From Rhizoclosmatium globosum (lineage: Eukaryota > Chytridiomycota > Chytridiomycetes > Chytridiales > Chytriomycetaceae): a stretch of DNA of 64,000 nucleotides. The notes beneath the pieces are model-generated. The model made no database searches, was not told the origin of the DNA, and saw only the letters and a list, made by a program, of their open reading frames with translations. Where the stretch lies: the NCBI GenBank assembly GCA_002104985.1, contig MCGO01000085.1, positions 109,450 to 173,449 on the forward strand. The letters are read 5' to 3'. A program made the position numbers and the translations under genes. Positions 22,201-34,129 of this stretch are shown one piece after another (position 1 is the stretch's first letter; every line of letters begins with the position of its first letter).

Positions 22201-23726
22201 ATGTCTGTTGTTGCACCTGCGAATGCACGGACTGTTGACGCAACTGTCGCAAAGACCCGGAATCACCGAGATAACTTTTGGTTGCATTTTATGGCGGGCG
22301 GGTGAGTGTTTGTTTGTTTGTTTGGAACTGAGAGTGGTTGGGGCTTGTGAAGGCTAACTGTGTTTGGTGTAGAATCGGAGGCACAGGTAATTGTTGGATT
22401 GTAGCTTGAAAGTGAAGAGATGTGGAGTGGTGGTTGGATGGATTGTTGTTGTGTAGTTTGGTTGGATTCTGTGTTCACGAAGGCTGATTACACCCTTGTC
22501 CAGTTGGTGCATCTGTTACTTGTCCCCTGGAAGTCGTAAAGACCCGTATGCAGGTAACCATAACCTTACTATTCCATTTTCATTGGCCGGTAAACTAACC
22601 TGCGTTCACTTGAACCAGTCCTCACTGTATCAACCTCAATCAGTCACAGCAACTGCTTCAGCAAAGTTTCAGCCTATCCGTCTCATCACCGATAACATCA
22701 AATCAGTCGGAACTGCTCTGAAGTAAGCACACAGATCCGATATGTCCGCTGTTCGCATCTAAACGAAGGATTTGTCACCTCCTCCTTGTTTCAGAACTAT
22801 CCGACAGCAAGAAGGGATCTTTGCACTATGGAAGGGGTTAGGACCGAATCTTGTTGGTGTTGTGCCTGCAAGGTAAAAGGACACTTTGTTGGATGTGGGA
22901 ATGAGTCACTGACTTTTTCTGGACATAGGGCAATCTACTTCAGCTCATATAACCATGGAAAGCAGTTTTATACATCCTTGAATGGTGGAAAGGAAACGTC
23001 GATTGTTCATATGTTGAGTGCTGCAACAGCTGGAATGGCGACTGCTCTATGTGAGTATCCCTTGGATTCCAGAGAAAAGTCTAATGTTATTGTGTAGGCA
23101 CAAACCCGATTTGGTTAGTCAAGACTCGTATGCAGCTTCAAAACGATGCCGCAAAATCAGGAAAACTCGCCAACGCTGTCCATTACAAGAACAGTTTCCA
23201 CTGTGCTCAACAAGTATTCCGAACAGAAGGAATCCGAGGGCTTTATAAAGGCTTATCTGCGAGTTTCTTAGGTACACACACATATTCCAATGCTTCTGAC
23301 CCCTAAATCCAACGAAAAAAAGGTCTCTCCGAATCAACCCTCCAATTCGTCCTCTACGAATACTTCAAACAACAACTCCTCCACTCCAAAAACGAACAAG
23401 CCCGCCTTTCATCCGCAACAAACACAACAGGAACGCAGAAAAACCTGGAATGGTTCAACACAATCGGGGCCGCCGCATCCGCGAAACTAATCGCCGCGAT
23501 CGCAACGTATCCACACGAAGTCCTGCGGACACGGTTGAGAGAGTCCGCGGGTGGAGGTCGATACACGGGGCTTGTGCAGAGTGCGGTGTTGATTTATAGG
23601 GAAGAAGGGATGGGTGGATTGTATGGAGGTATGACGGCGCATTTGTTGCGGGTTGTACCGAATGCGTGTATTTTGTTTGGGACTGTTGAGTTTATACTTG
23701 CTGTTGCGGGCGGGAATGAGAAGTAA
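22201..23726 (+). CDS. RIM2: Mitochondrial pyrimidine nucleotide carrier (RIM2/SLC25A33-36)
   Basis: This carrier imports pyrimidine (deoxy)nucleotides into mitochondria. Three SLC25 repeats are seen with their signatures: [22 protein letters not shown] and [11 protein letters not shown]; the last is a hallmark of the RIM2 group. Exon 1 is 22201-22301. A 14-nt microexon, 22373-22386, joins to give MAGGIGGTVGAS. Further exons start near 22504, 22617, 22795, 22928, 23098 and 23325. Membrane helices are regular and the final one ends with NEK at 23726. All the frames close cleanly after splicing. It is divergent from RSM22 with an 80-bp spacer, so two mitochondrial genes may share a promoter. 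Confidence 0.9.
22373..22386 (+). other. RIM2: 14-nt microexon of RIM2
   Basis: Flanked by GTGTAG on the left and GTAATT on the right. It supplies the bases for I-G-G-T between the first exon (ending MAGG) and the exon starting VGASVT, exactly the residues expected in the first carrier repeat. Confidence 0.8.
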
Positions 23727-23882
23727 ACGGTGATACGAGGGGAAGGGCGGTTTAGAGCTCGGGTGGTTTTAATGAGAGTGCTGTTTTACTAGTTGTCTGA
23801 TGTGCAACATGTTATGAATATATTTCTTTTCTGCATAATTATATACATTAGTTTATTTGGTTCGAAGAAAACTTGGCGACAA

Positions 23883-24488
23883 ATGCAATACCGAATCGAA
23901 ACATATGACCGACACACGCCAGTCCCAGTCCTTTTTCGATTACTCCAGTTTTCCAATGCAGAGTTTGAAGCAGTGATGCTGGAGCATCCACCAAAGTTTC
24001 CAGAGGACACTGCGAATCCAAACGCATCGTCCATTGTGCATTGGCAGGTTTCTACTTCTCTTTCTTTTAAGTATTCTATCAATTTAATGATTGTCTTTGA
24101 ACAGATGCTCTTGAATGAAAAGAAGGGCCGAATCTATGCAACAATAGACCCATCCACAAACACAGCCTCGGCCCTTGTATTCACATACGAAAGAGTAACA
24201 TTATCAACACATGTATGGTTAGCTGTAACTGGCCGAGACCATCGACGGAAAGGCCTGATGCGAATGCTGTTTGAAACTGTGGAGAAAGATGTGCGGGACC
24301 ATGGCGTGCAGAGTGTGACCGTGAATACGCTGCCTGAAGTGTTTGTGAATATGCCCGTGTTTCTGGAGAGGCAGGGATACGTGTTGATTGGAGATGAATG
24401 GTTGGGGAGAAGGGGAGGACGAGGAAGGCCAAGTACGGCAAGTCCCTGCAGGAGTATAAGCGATGTTGGCAGTAATTCACGTAAATAG
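23883..24488 (+). CDS. GNAT-family N-acetyltransferase
   Basis: I start at ATG 23883 (MQYRIETYDRH). The core has AVTGRDHRRKGLMRML, a standard acetyl-CoA-binding motif A (R/Q-x-x-G-x-G/A variant: RRKGLM), followed by the beta5 strand QSVTVNTLP and the FLERQGYV motif B ending. The stretch 24049-24105 begins GTTTCT, ends GAACAG and is 57 bp with no stop, so it is most likely an intron that can also be read through. Substrate is unknown. The C-terminal tail is Arg/Ser-rich and probably disordered. Confidence 0.8.
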   Translation: MQYRIETYDRHTPVPVLFRLLQFSNAEFEAVMLEHPPKFPEDTANPNASSIVHWQVSTSLSFKYSINLMIVFEQMLLNEKKGRIYATIDPSTNTASALVFTYERVTLSTHVWLAVTGRDHRRKGLMRMLFETVEKDVRDHGVQSVTVNTLPEVFVNMPVFLERQGYVLIGDEWLGRRGGRGRPSTASPCRSISDVGSNSRK

Positions 24489-24602
24489 ATACAGTATATT
24501 TACTGTTATGCATCCCTATTGATAAGAATGTGTCTTTTAAGATCTCCCTCCAAGTCGAATCACCAAATCACCGAATCCCAAAACAAATACCTCAAACAAC
24601 AA

Positions 24603-26682
24603 ATGGATCCCGCCACTCGCCGAGTTCTTCCCTGTTTTCCGTGTCGCTCCAGCCGAAGAAAGTGTTCTCTTTCCCGCCCAATTTGCGATCGCTGTCAAGT
24701 CAAAGGGCTTCCCTGTTCGTATCCAACAACCAAAACAGGCATGCCAATTGCCCCAATTCACCAAACGTTACCTGTTCCATTGACACCGGTTCACACGCCG
24801 AAACCCTTGAATTCGAATGTGTCGCTGGCCGATGCGTTCAATTCTGAGTTGGATCACTTGCTTCAGCTTCAGCTTGATTCGGATGAGTGCCAAGTGCAGG
24901 ATCCGGATCTGATGCCGACCTTGGACGACTGGCTGCTCCTCCACAACTACATCTTTCAGGACGGGAAAGGTGCCAGATAATTACTGCAACTTCAGGAAAC
25001 TGGTCGATACCTTCTTTCAGGAACCGCCGCCTTTGAGGTACGCTTTTTATTGTGCTGTTGAACTTGATCGTTGCTGTGAGTCTGGTCTGGGGACTTCATT
25101 CTTACATGTGACGTCACATGAACCTCTACTTTGTTAGTTTAGCGCAATTAACGATAAAACACCTTAAAATTAGGCTCATTATGTGTGCTTTGGCGGCATA
25201 TGCAAAACGAGACAAGCTGCCTGCCAACATTGCCCTAAACTTTTATAAACGTGGTCGCAAAGCCGTACTTCGATCCTTCGACCGTCCTTCTCTCCGCAGC
25301 GTTATGGCTTTCTACTATATCAACAATTTCGCAATTGAAAATGGTCAGCCTGAAATAGGGAAACCATTCTTTGTGAATGCGCTACATCAAATCGTCATGT
25401 TGAAGATGGATATTGACCCAGATGATTCACCTGGCTGGATCACTTGAATCTGACGGAAATGGAGAAGGAAGAACGGAGGCGGGCTTATTGGGCGTGCTTT
25501 TATCGGCTACACTGTAAGTCCACTCAATTAGATGCAACATTTCTCAAGTCTCGAAATAGTATTCCAAAGCATGTCAACCGACCGTCTCCCTGTCCAACTC
25601 CGCCTCGGCCTCGTAAAACCCCCTCAACCAATCATTGATGGCGACTACGAATTCTCAGCCCTCCCCGAAGTCAGTTCGCTCGCTGCTATCTACTACATAA
25701 TCACAGAAATCAAAACTCACTACACATCAAATATCCCCGTCTCTCTCGCCTCCATCCCGAGTGACCCGACCCTCCACCTCCTCTCCCACCACCTCCACCA
25801 AATCCAAACCTCCATTCCAAAATATCTCATCTTCCTCCCTCAATCCCCATACACGTTCACACCTTCCGACGACATCCGCTTCGCCCAACAAATTGGAGCA
25901 TTACCATACGGCTGCCTCTCCGGTCTCTCCCAACTAAACCTCGCCTACCACGCCGCAACATGCCTCATCACCCGTCCAACCCTATACCTCTCCTCCCTCC
26001 CCTCTCCACCCTCCCCACCCTTCTCCAACCCCTCTCCACAACCATCCTCGTAAACACATGGACACAGTCCCTCACCGCCGCCCTGACCATAACAACCGTC
26101 GCCCGGTTCTTCTTCACAGCGTCCACAAACCCTCTCGTTCCACCCACACTACGAACAAACACAACTCCATACAAATTCACAGCCGTGAGTCTCTTTGAGT
26201 CTGCGGTTGTGCAGTGGTTCTGCGTGTGTCGCATGCACGCCTCGAATCAGGCGGCGGTGTTTGGTGGGTTTGCGGTGGAACGTGTTTTGGGGAATATGAG
26301 GGATTTGGGGGGTTGGGTGAGAGGGTTTATGGAGGGTGGTGGGGATGAGGCGTTGCAGCCTTTGGTTGATGTTTTGGAAGGGATGATAGGGGAGGTTGAA
26401 AGGGTTGTGCGAGGAAGGGGTCGTGGGGAGGATGGTGTGAGGGATTTGGTTACGGGACGAGTGTGGTGAACCTGGTTAGAAGGGGTTGAGAGTGTTGAAG
26501 TTGGAATGAGGGTGTTGTCTATTGGTGGGGATGTGGGAGTTGAAGAAATTGTGTTGGCGGATCCGAAAGTGTTTTTGGGGTTGTTGGGATTGGAGGTGGG
26601 TGGAGTGAGATGGAAGGGGAGAGGGGAGAAGGAGTGGAGAGAGTTTTGGCGAAGCGAATTATGTAATTTAATGACGTTGTAA
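24603..26682 (+). CDS. Zn2Cys6 (GAL4-type) transcription factor
   Basis: Residues 10-40 hold CFPCRSSRRKC ... CDRCQVKGLPC, the canonical C-x2-C-x6-C ... C-x2-C-x6-C binuclear cluster. A fungal-specific regulatory domain follows (MCALAAYAKRD, EMEKEERRRAYWACFYRL, the classic R-R-x-W/Y-W motif). Introns at about 24970-25170, 25432-25440 and 25515-25530 are needed. Near 25985-26055 the frame shifts inside a C/T-rich tract with no usable AG, so a small indel is likely. A 45-bp intron (about 26426-26470, GTGTGA to GGTTAG) removes an apparent TGA and leads to the real stop at 26682. The target genes are unknown. Confidence 0.8.
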
Positions 26683-27231
26683 TATAGTATCTATGTAGTT
26701 AACTCGAAAAACAATTGTGAAAATTAAGAAGGATTGTTGGTTTAGCTTTGCTTGGCTCAAAACTTCTTGATTTGAAGCCGTAAAATTAAGCGAATGCCGC
26801 ACGTTGTTCGTTTGGTCCGAGGGTCATTCCCGTCATCTAAAAAACCTGTGTCACGCCGTATTCTAGTGAAGCATAAACTGGTTCTACTTTTACTTACAGT
26901 CTTGGCGGGACTTGCATGGTTCCTGAGTCCGTCAACTCAGCACAGTTTGAGGATAGGCGCCGGATAAAAAGATACATAATAATATGGTCAGTAGCTATAT
27001 ATTAAAGCATCGACTGACGTTCTGAATTCACAGCCTTCTGAATTCAAATTCATACCGTCGGCTATCGATCGACCACTCAAGCGACGCGCCGTAGTCACTT
27101 TCCTATCAAATACAAACGCGTCACAGGACGCGCTCTCGTATAATACCTTCAATGTTCTGTTAACTGCCTACACATATATCCACAACAAAACAACAAAGTT
27201 CGCTTCCAATTCAGATACTGAATATATAGTC
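26683..27231. other. Intergenic
   Basis: No gene or repeat recognised on either strand; probably the promoter of the following gene. Confidence 0.4.
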
Positions 27232-28426
27232 ATGATGCGACCCTTCGATATTCCGTCATCTCACATACACGCAATAACAAGAATGGGGGCACGTTTGCTC
27301 TTCATCCCTCTTCTTAACGTGTCGTCTACCTTGTCCTTGAACCAAACTCAGAAAGAACAACAACAAGAAGAATCATATACCCTTCTCCACCTCTTCTCCC
27401 TCACCCATATTTTCGACGCGATCATATACCAGCCTCTATCTGTCAACTACTTCACAAAAAACCCAATCCCTTCACTCCTCCATCAACTTACCATCAACAT
27501 GCCAATCATAAATCCAGACGCCGTGTTACCTTATCACTTAATAACAACACGCGAATCAACCACAGATCTTGAATCAGGACTGATGGCATTCCGTCCGAAC
27601 CCATATCACGCTTCTAAGCTCAAAGAGTTGGCGAGTGTAGACACATACACGGAGAAACGAGGCGTTGGGCATTTACTGAAAAAGTATTTTGAGCATTTAG
27701 GAGGGTTGATTCCGATTATGATGGAAACGAGGATGTCACAGTTTCACAACAGTTCTGGGATGGAAGTGAAACTGAAGACCGCGTTTTTGAGGAGTTTGCT
27801 AGAAAGTGCAGGAGGTGCGGAGGTTTCAGATTGGGATTGGGGAGAAAGAGGTTTTGGTTCCTGTTGTTCCGTTTCGATTCAGGGAGTTTGATGTTGTAAG
27901 GAAGGCGGGTGTTTTGATGGATCGTGTTGTTCTGGTTTCGCAAGGAAAGGGGCTTACGAAGCAGGAGATTGAGAGTAGGCGTGAGGTTGCAGATTTGTTT
28001 TCTCAGGCAATGCATGTTGTGATTATGGAGTCAAAGTTGGAGGATGGATTTAATCGTGTCGTTGGGTTATTGCGTGAAGCGGAATGGGTGTGGATATTTG
28101 CTGAGGGCATCAGGGTAAATCAATTTGGGACTCCGATTCATGTGTTGTTGGCGGAATGGGTTGTGAGGGGACATCAACATGCAATTATATTTTCAGATTG
28201 CGATGGACTGGCAACTGGATCGTTGCTAATACGGAAAGCAGCACTGAAAATCTTGCTGAATCAGGAGAAAAGTAATGACGCACAGAATTTGATGGATCTG
28301 TTGGTTCACAAGCTCAGTGGACACTTTACCGATGTGGACAATCCTGGATTGTACACTTACATGAAGTATTCTTGTTCATTATTCCCTCAATTCAATAAAG
28401 TCTCTTGTCTCATTTTCCTTATTTGA
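27232..28426 (+). CDS. Unrecognised protein, about 400 residues
   Basis: Coding character is good on both sides of a frame change near 27795-27810 (from LRSLLES to EVRRFQIGIGEKEVLVPVV); no intron fits, so a one-base indel is likely. No signal peptide; mixed alpha/beta character. Features seen: a basic KKYFEHLGG stretch, a VVPFRFREFDVV strand pair, and a conserved-looking FAEGIRVNQFGTPIHVLLAEWVV region followed by IIFSDCDG. I do not recognise a family. Confidence 0.5.
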
Positions 28427-28441
28427 TTTGATTCGAAAACG

Positions 28442-30240
28442 ATGACAGAAACAAGAGAGAACCACTATGATGTCCTAATTATGGGAACTGGAGCGACTGA
28501 ATCCATCCTGGCAGCGTAACTATTATTGCTTAACACTCGTTGCTCTAACACAACTCCGCAGTGCTCTTTCCCGCAACGGCCTCAAAGTCGTCCATGTTGA
28601 TCCAAACGAAACCTACGGCGAACTTGGCGCAGTTCTCAACTTGAAAGAAACACTGGATCTAAGTCATTTTGAAGGCGGGGAAAAGGTGGAACCCGAAGGT
28701 GGGTCTGGACTGGTTCCTTACACATCAGCACTGACATACCTAAACAGACAAGGAAACCCTCGAATCCCTCCTGAAAGAATCTCGAAAATACTGCATCGAA
28801 TTAAGCCCGAAACTCATCTTCTCAAGCGGAGACCTTGTGTCCACAATGATTGCTTCAAACGTCTCGAATTACCTTGAGTTCCGTGCCCTTGAACAACACA
28901 CATGGTCTGGGAGGACAAATTCGAGGCCGTTCCGTGCAGTAAAGAGGATATCTTCAAGAACGAGAGTATTGGGTTGTTGGAGAAACGTAGGTTGATGAAG
29001 TTGCTTTCGCAGTTTGTGCCGGCTGCGACAACTGTTGCAAGTGAGGGTGATTCTGAGGGTGCGGAGAAATCTGTGGAAGAAGTCGTTGATCCGGAGGAAG
29101 GGATGCCGTTTATTGCGTTTCTGGAGAAGCAAGGGTTGTCAACCAAGAGTTGTGCGATTCTCTTTAATGCCATTGGGTTGTTTGTAGGAGCTCAGGATCG
29201 AGATAATAGTAAGGCGTTTTAATTTCGGCAATTTGGAATACTGATTTGGAGTTAGTCACCAAGAAGGAAGGCGTTGAGGCGATTAAGCAATACCTTGGAT
29301 CCATAGGTCGATTTGGAGTGACGCCGTTCCTCAGTGGTGTGTACGGAACTTCTAGTGAAGTCTCGCAGGCTTTCTGCAGGTGGATTGATTCATTCTGAGT
29401 GTGGTAATATTTCTAAACATTTCCAACGTCAAGAGTCTGTGCTGTTCATGGAGGCACCTACATTCTTGGATTCAAGCCAACTAATGTATCTCGCGTTTCT
29501 TTGGATGGCGAATCTACTTTTGTTGTCAAATCGAAGGACATTGATGACGATTCAAACGTGGAGTTGACTGCAAAGTGGATCATCACATCTCCAAGCTGTG
29601 CATCCAAGTTCAGCGAATCTTTAGAATCTGTGGGAATTCGTTCAACTGTCAAGACAAAGAGGTGAGTACCCACTGACAATCGTTTTGAAAACTGATTGGA
29701 AAGTTAAGAATATCTCGTTGTGTTGCGATTTCTGATACCAAGCTTGAAAACATTGGAGAGCCAGGGCTTATTGTGATTCCTCCAAAGGAGAATGGGAAAG
29801 CTGGTGCAATTGGACTTCAGCATTCCGCAAACACTTTGGTCAGCCCAGCTGGAAAATGTGAGTACGATGATTTCTCCAGACTTCATGTCTAAACTTAAAT
29901 CATAGACATTCTATACCTTTCAATGAAGTCTGATGATACATCAACGGCAAGAGAAGATTTGGAGGGTATTTTGAAGACTGTTTTGAGTGCTGGTTCTGCT
30001 CGATCAGAAGAAGGAAACGAGATGGATTCCGTAGCTCCACTCGCGACAGTGTATGTCACACAAACAGTGCGTGATAGTGACGTGCAGCATGGAAATGATC
30101 GAGTTCTTGTTACCAGCGATTGGAGCCAGTCTATCAGCTTCGAAGAGAACATTAAGGAAGCCAAGAAGCTATTTGAGAGCATCGTTGGAAAAGGAGTTGA
30201 ATTCATGCCTGCTGTTGAAGGGGCCGGAGATGATGAATAA
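28442..30240 (+). CDS. Rab escort protein (REP/MRS6), GDI superfamily
   Basis: REP presents newly made Rab GTPases to geranylgeranyl transferase II. The N-terminal dinucleotide-fold signature is intact (LIMGTGATESILAAALSRNGLKV, split here by an intron, then HVDPNETYGE). Further GDI/REP motifs are SNVSNYLEFRAL, VPCSKEDIFKN, LLEKRRLMKLL, and GGTYILGFKP. The C-terminal half matches REP rather than plain GDI in having an acidic insert (DSEGAEKSVEEVVDPEE). Introns: 28516-28560, around 28700-28754, 29215-29225, 29375-29430, 29661-29706 and 29860-29906. Between YLEFRAL and VPCSKED (28880-28905) the frame shifts by one base. GPI1 starts only 32 bp downstream on the same strand. Confidence 0.85.
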
Positions 30241-30272
30241 AGTAGAATTAAATAACCTGCTCAAACTGTGCC

Positions 30273-32825
30273 ATGACCATCCGCATTTTCCTGCCATTGC
30301 ACATGCGCGGGTGTTCAAGTTCATCCGTTCTAGTTGGATGGAAGTTCGAGGCGACGGACGGGGCGAAAGTGTTTGTTGTTGCGGCAAAGTGCGATGTTCC
30401 AGGCCAGCCCAGCGAGGCTTTCGGACACGCGGAGGCGGCGGCGGTCGGACAAATACTTGGAAAGAAAAGAGTGGAAGAGAACGTGGATTTGGTGAAGGAG
30501 ACTTTGACAGGACAAGGTTGGATCGTGCTTGATTGGGACTTGAATGCGAAGCTGCCAATGCTCCAGTATGTTGTGCATTCGATCTATTCGATTGATAAGC
30601 TTGTTTAACCTTGTTGAACCTCATCAATTGGGTATTTGCAGCTCATTCATTGATGGAAACAACAAGTCAATAGCTCAACCATCCGCTGAATTCTACTTTT
30701 ACAAACAACCACGCTCAATTGCACTACAATATATGTCTCTCGATCCCCTCATTCTTGATCTCTCTGTTGCCCGGAGTCTTATGCCGACAAACTCACATTC
30801 ACAAATGTCTCATAATAACCATCGAAGGAAACTAAGTCCACACGATGCGAAAATGGAACAAAATATGATGGCTCATTTGTTTCCACATGGTACGTCACGA
30901 GCGAACCATACAAGGAGGGGAAGTTCTGGGGATTTACTAGCACAACCTACAAAACGTGCTTCCGATTTGGCTGTTGTTCTGGATAAGGTATAATTGATGG
31001 TATACTATGTGTGATTTAATGTACGTTAGATAAATCACTGCTATAACGTGGAATCGAAAATTATGAATCCTTCAACAAGAAGAATACTTGAAGAAGCATA
31101 TTCCTATTACGAGACAGCATGGATAATTGCATACACAATTTTGAGATACCCCGTTATGGCGCCTATAACGTTCCTTGTCTTTCTTGCTCGTGTTATTGCT
31201 GAAGTTGGTCTGTGGATTTTGAATTCCAACACAAATGTTTCTGGGGTTGCTTTGAAAGACGTCTCAACGTTTGGTTAGAAAATCGAGGTTCGATGGAAGC
31301 ACAGTATTAATGGTGAAAATAGGGTATCAAATCAATCTTCGACTTCAACAAGCTTGTTTCTGGCCATGGCAGTATGCGGAATGGCGGAATAGCCCGCAAA
31401 AGCTTTCGCCATTATGTCAGGCACAGTATATTGGGTATGTCGCTTGATATATACATCAGCAGTGATGCTGACAAAGTATTCCAACAGCTTCTACAACACT
31501 GTCTGGCTGATAGTCAACGATATCATTCTCGGACTGACTCTCGGAGGCTTCTTGATGACGAATTCAAATATTTTGGCACTCCAGTTCTTGTCGCTATGTG
31601 ATGTAAGTGCTCAAGGAATTACCGGACCTCTTTCGTTGAGATACTATTTTCAGTACTTTACTCAAGATGGAATCACCGTCGTGATTGATTGGTTGATGGG
31701 ATGGCCGCCCCCAGCTGGATTGAAGCTCAACAGTGAGTTGAACGGGTTCTTGGGACAGCTGTTTCTCTGGATTCTGCAAATTTGGAAAGGTTGGTACATT
31801 GCGAACATTAGGTTATAGAAATAACTTATTGATCAGAGTCAATGGTTCCGTTACGTGCTAGTCTTCCATACGTCATATATACCATAGGCTTTGCAGGACA
31901 TTTTGGCGCCACTATTTCCTTGAGTCTGTTGTCGGACCTTGTTGCAGCATTTACAATGCACTTATATCTGTTCTATGTCGTTGCTGCAAAAATTTATTCA
32001 TGGCAAGTGGATGCTATCTTGTCCTTGCTGACGATTTTCAGAGGTTTGGGTTTCACATAATTTTGGATGATGGATGCTAACGCGAAACTACAGGAAAGAA
32101 AATGAACGTTTTACGAAATCGTGTAGATAATGCTGAATTTGATTTGGATCAACTTCTTGTAGGAACGATTTTGTTCACTTTGCTAGTGTTTTTGTTTCCA
32201 ACTGTGGCAGTTTATTATCTCCTGTTCACACTGGTATGTTACATCACCCCCTGAAGTGCTCGCTGACATCGAACGTAGACTCGTGTTGGTGTTGTTCTGA
32301 TCCAAGGAGTTTTTGAAGTTATGCTGGCGTTCCTGAATCACTTTCCACTATTTGCCATTATGCTGCGGATAAAAGAGCCGAGTCGTCTTCCAGGTATACT
32401 AGATTTAGTTAGCACCCATGAGTTTAAACGAAATTTCAAAAAGCTGGCGTCAAGTTCACACTCTTGAAACCAACGAAATCGGCACACGGAACTGTGTACT
32501 TGAAGATGGATAATGTTCCAATCGGAATAAGTACAATATTTTATCAGTATATTTACATCGTAGACAGGTGAGACTTGCTTTTTTAATTAAGTAAAGCTCA
32601 TCGCGACTCTCAGGCTGGTGACTTATTACCTCACGTCTGCAATGACAAAGTCGTTCTTTAGTGGGAGGGCTATTCCAAGAGTCCCGAGGCTGCAGGTTTG
32701 TGATAATACTCTCGACAACCATTTATTTAACAATATGTCGGTAGTACCCAACACTTCCAGAACGCGACTTTGAGCGATTCCCAAATCTGAAAGAGGTGTG
32801 GGACTACTTTTTGACATGTTTTTGA
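30273..32825 (+). CDS. GPI1: GPI-GlcNAc transferase subunit Q (GPI1/PIG-Q)
   Basis: GPI1 is an ER membrane subunit of the complex that adds GlcNAc to phosphatidylinositol, the first step of GPI-anchor synthesis. N-terminal family signature: MTIRIFLPL and VLVGWKFEA. The central signature [17 protein letters not shown] is followed by [13 protein letters not shown]. Several membrane helices follow ([41 protein letters not shown]) and a C-terminal [17 protein letters not shown] block. At least nine short introns are present, for example 30570-30640, 30990-31030, 31275-31320, 31605-31655 and 32235-32278. The frame closes cleanly at TGA 32823-32825. The Ser-rich loop at 30780-30980 is less conserved. 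Confidence 0.9.
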
Positions 32826-32923
32826 AGGCGATTGAATAAAAAACGTACTTGGGGACCAGCCCTCAAATTACAACATATTATTATTAGAGTACCTTAAACA
32901 AACAGACATTAAAAACTTATTCG

Positions 32924-33807
32924 TTACATGTAAATAGACTTCATCTTGATTGGAATCCCCTGTCGTGCAAAACACCGCGAAAGAGCTGAAGTCTCTTCAA
33001 GCCCAGGAAAATCCGTTCCTCGAAAGACTTCAAACGTGTTACTTATTACTGTCCTTAACGGGCTTGACTTTTGGCCAGTAGGTATTAAACTGTAGAGGTC
33101 AAATTTAAGGCGAAATTTGCCAGGCTTTATGCGGACTGAGAGGTCGGGGAATATGAAATAGAGGCCGTGGTTGAATGATGGGTCTTGGAGGGAGTGGCAT
33201 TCTGAAAGGAGAGTTCCCATGAGAATGAATGTTTTCTCGTAGCTTTGTGAGGGTAGAATTCTGTATTCGTTTGAAGAAGATATTGATTCTGTAGATGTCG
33301 AGTCGAGAGGTATATATGAGTATGGTTTTCCTGAGTTGAAAGAGTATGTGAGGTTGTGCTTCAAGTCGCTGAACACAGGTTCAACAAGAACGTTAGACAC
33401 TTTCACGATATTCTGTGTGGGTATCTTACCTTGACCACAATGATGCGTGCATAATTAATAACCGTGACTCGTGGGCGGTGCAGCCCATCAGCTTTAGTCT
33501 GACAATCCGAGGGTTCGGTCACTAATCGTACAAAGGGTGCTTGGTTTTTTTAACTCACATTGGAACCGGAGTGATTGCCCGTCTATCCTCCAAGCCGGAC
33601 ACTCGTGCTCGTGTCGGTTGTTGGATGATTTCTAGATGGATGTGGTTGAATGGACTTGGTACCGGAAGCTTGTTGTGAAGTTTTTAAAGGCTGGGCGGTG
33701 CGATGATGATCTGTTAATCAGCTTACTTGAATAGGTAGAGGCTGAAGTGTATCCAGATGAGCTTGTAATTCATACGGTGCGGGATGGTGTTGACGTGTAT
33801 GTGTCAT
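32924..33807 (-). CDS. Velvet-domain regulator (VelB/VosA type)
   Basis: Velvet proteins are fungal NF-kappaB-like regulators of development and secondary metabolism. Seen here: LEIIQQPTRARVSGLEDRRAITPVP, split for length, equals the conserved QxPxxARxxGxxDRRxIxPxP motif. The C-terminal half gives LYFIFPDLSVRIKPGKFRLKFDLY and FPGLEETSALSRCFARQGIPIKMK, both diagnostic. The start is ATG 33807, first exon ending PLPIQ, then an intron (GTAAGC to AACAAG). Between the two conserved parts (33565-33535) I could not find a fully clean splice, though the frame continuing as FVRLVTEPSDCQ is obvious. It is short (about 230 residues) and lacks the long tails of VeA. Confidence 0.85.
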
Positions 33808-34129
33808 ATCAGCGATTACTTCATCGTCTTCTGTCATCATAGGAAGTCTGCTCCTTTCCTCCTCCCTTTTTTTTTCGAGGAGAGATGTATTCCACGCTTG
33901 GATGCGTTGAGGCTTTCGGCTTCGGTGACAGAAGGAAGGGATTTTTCAAGAGTCCGGACCCCCCAAGGCAACTTGTCACGGATGATGAGAGGAGATCTTT
34001 GACGGAACAACTCGGGGTTCAGCATTTAACTCAGAATTTAAGATCCATTTATTTACTTTTTCGAAAATGGCACAATGACAACCAACACCTTCAAAAAAAC
34101 GAAAAACGACTTGATATTTATGTGAGATT

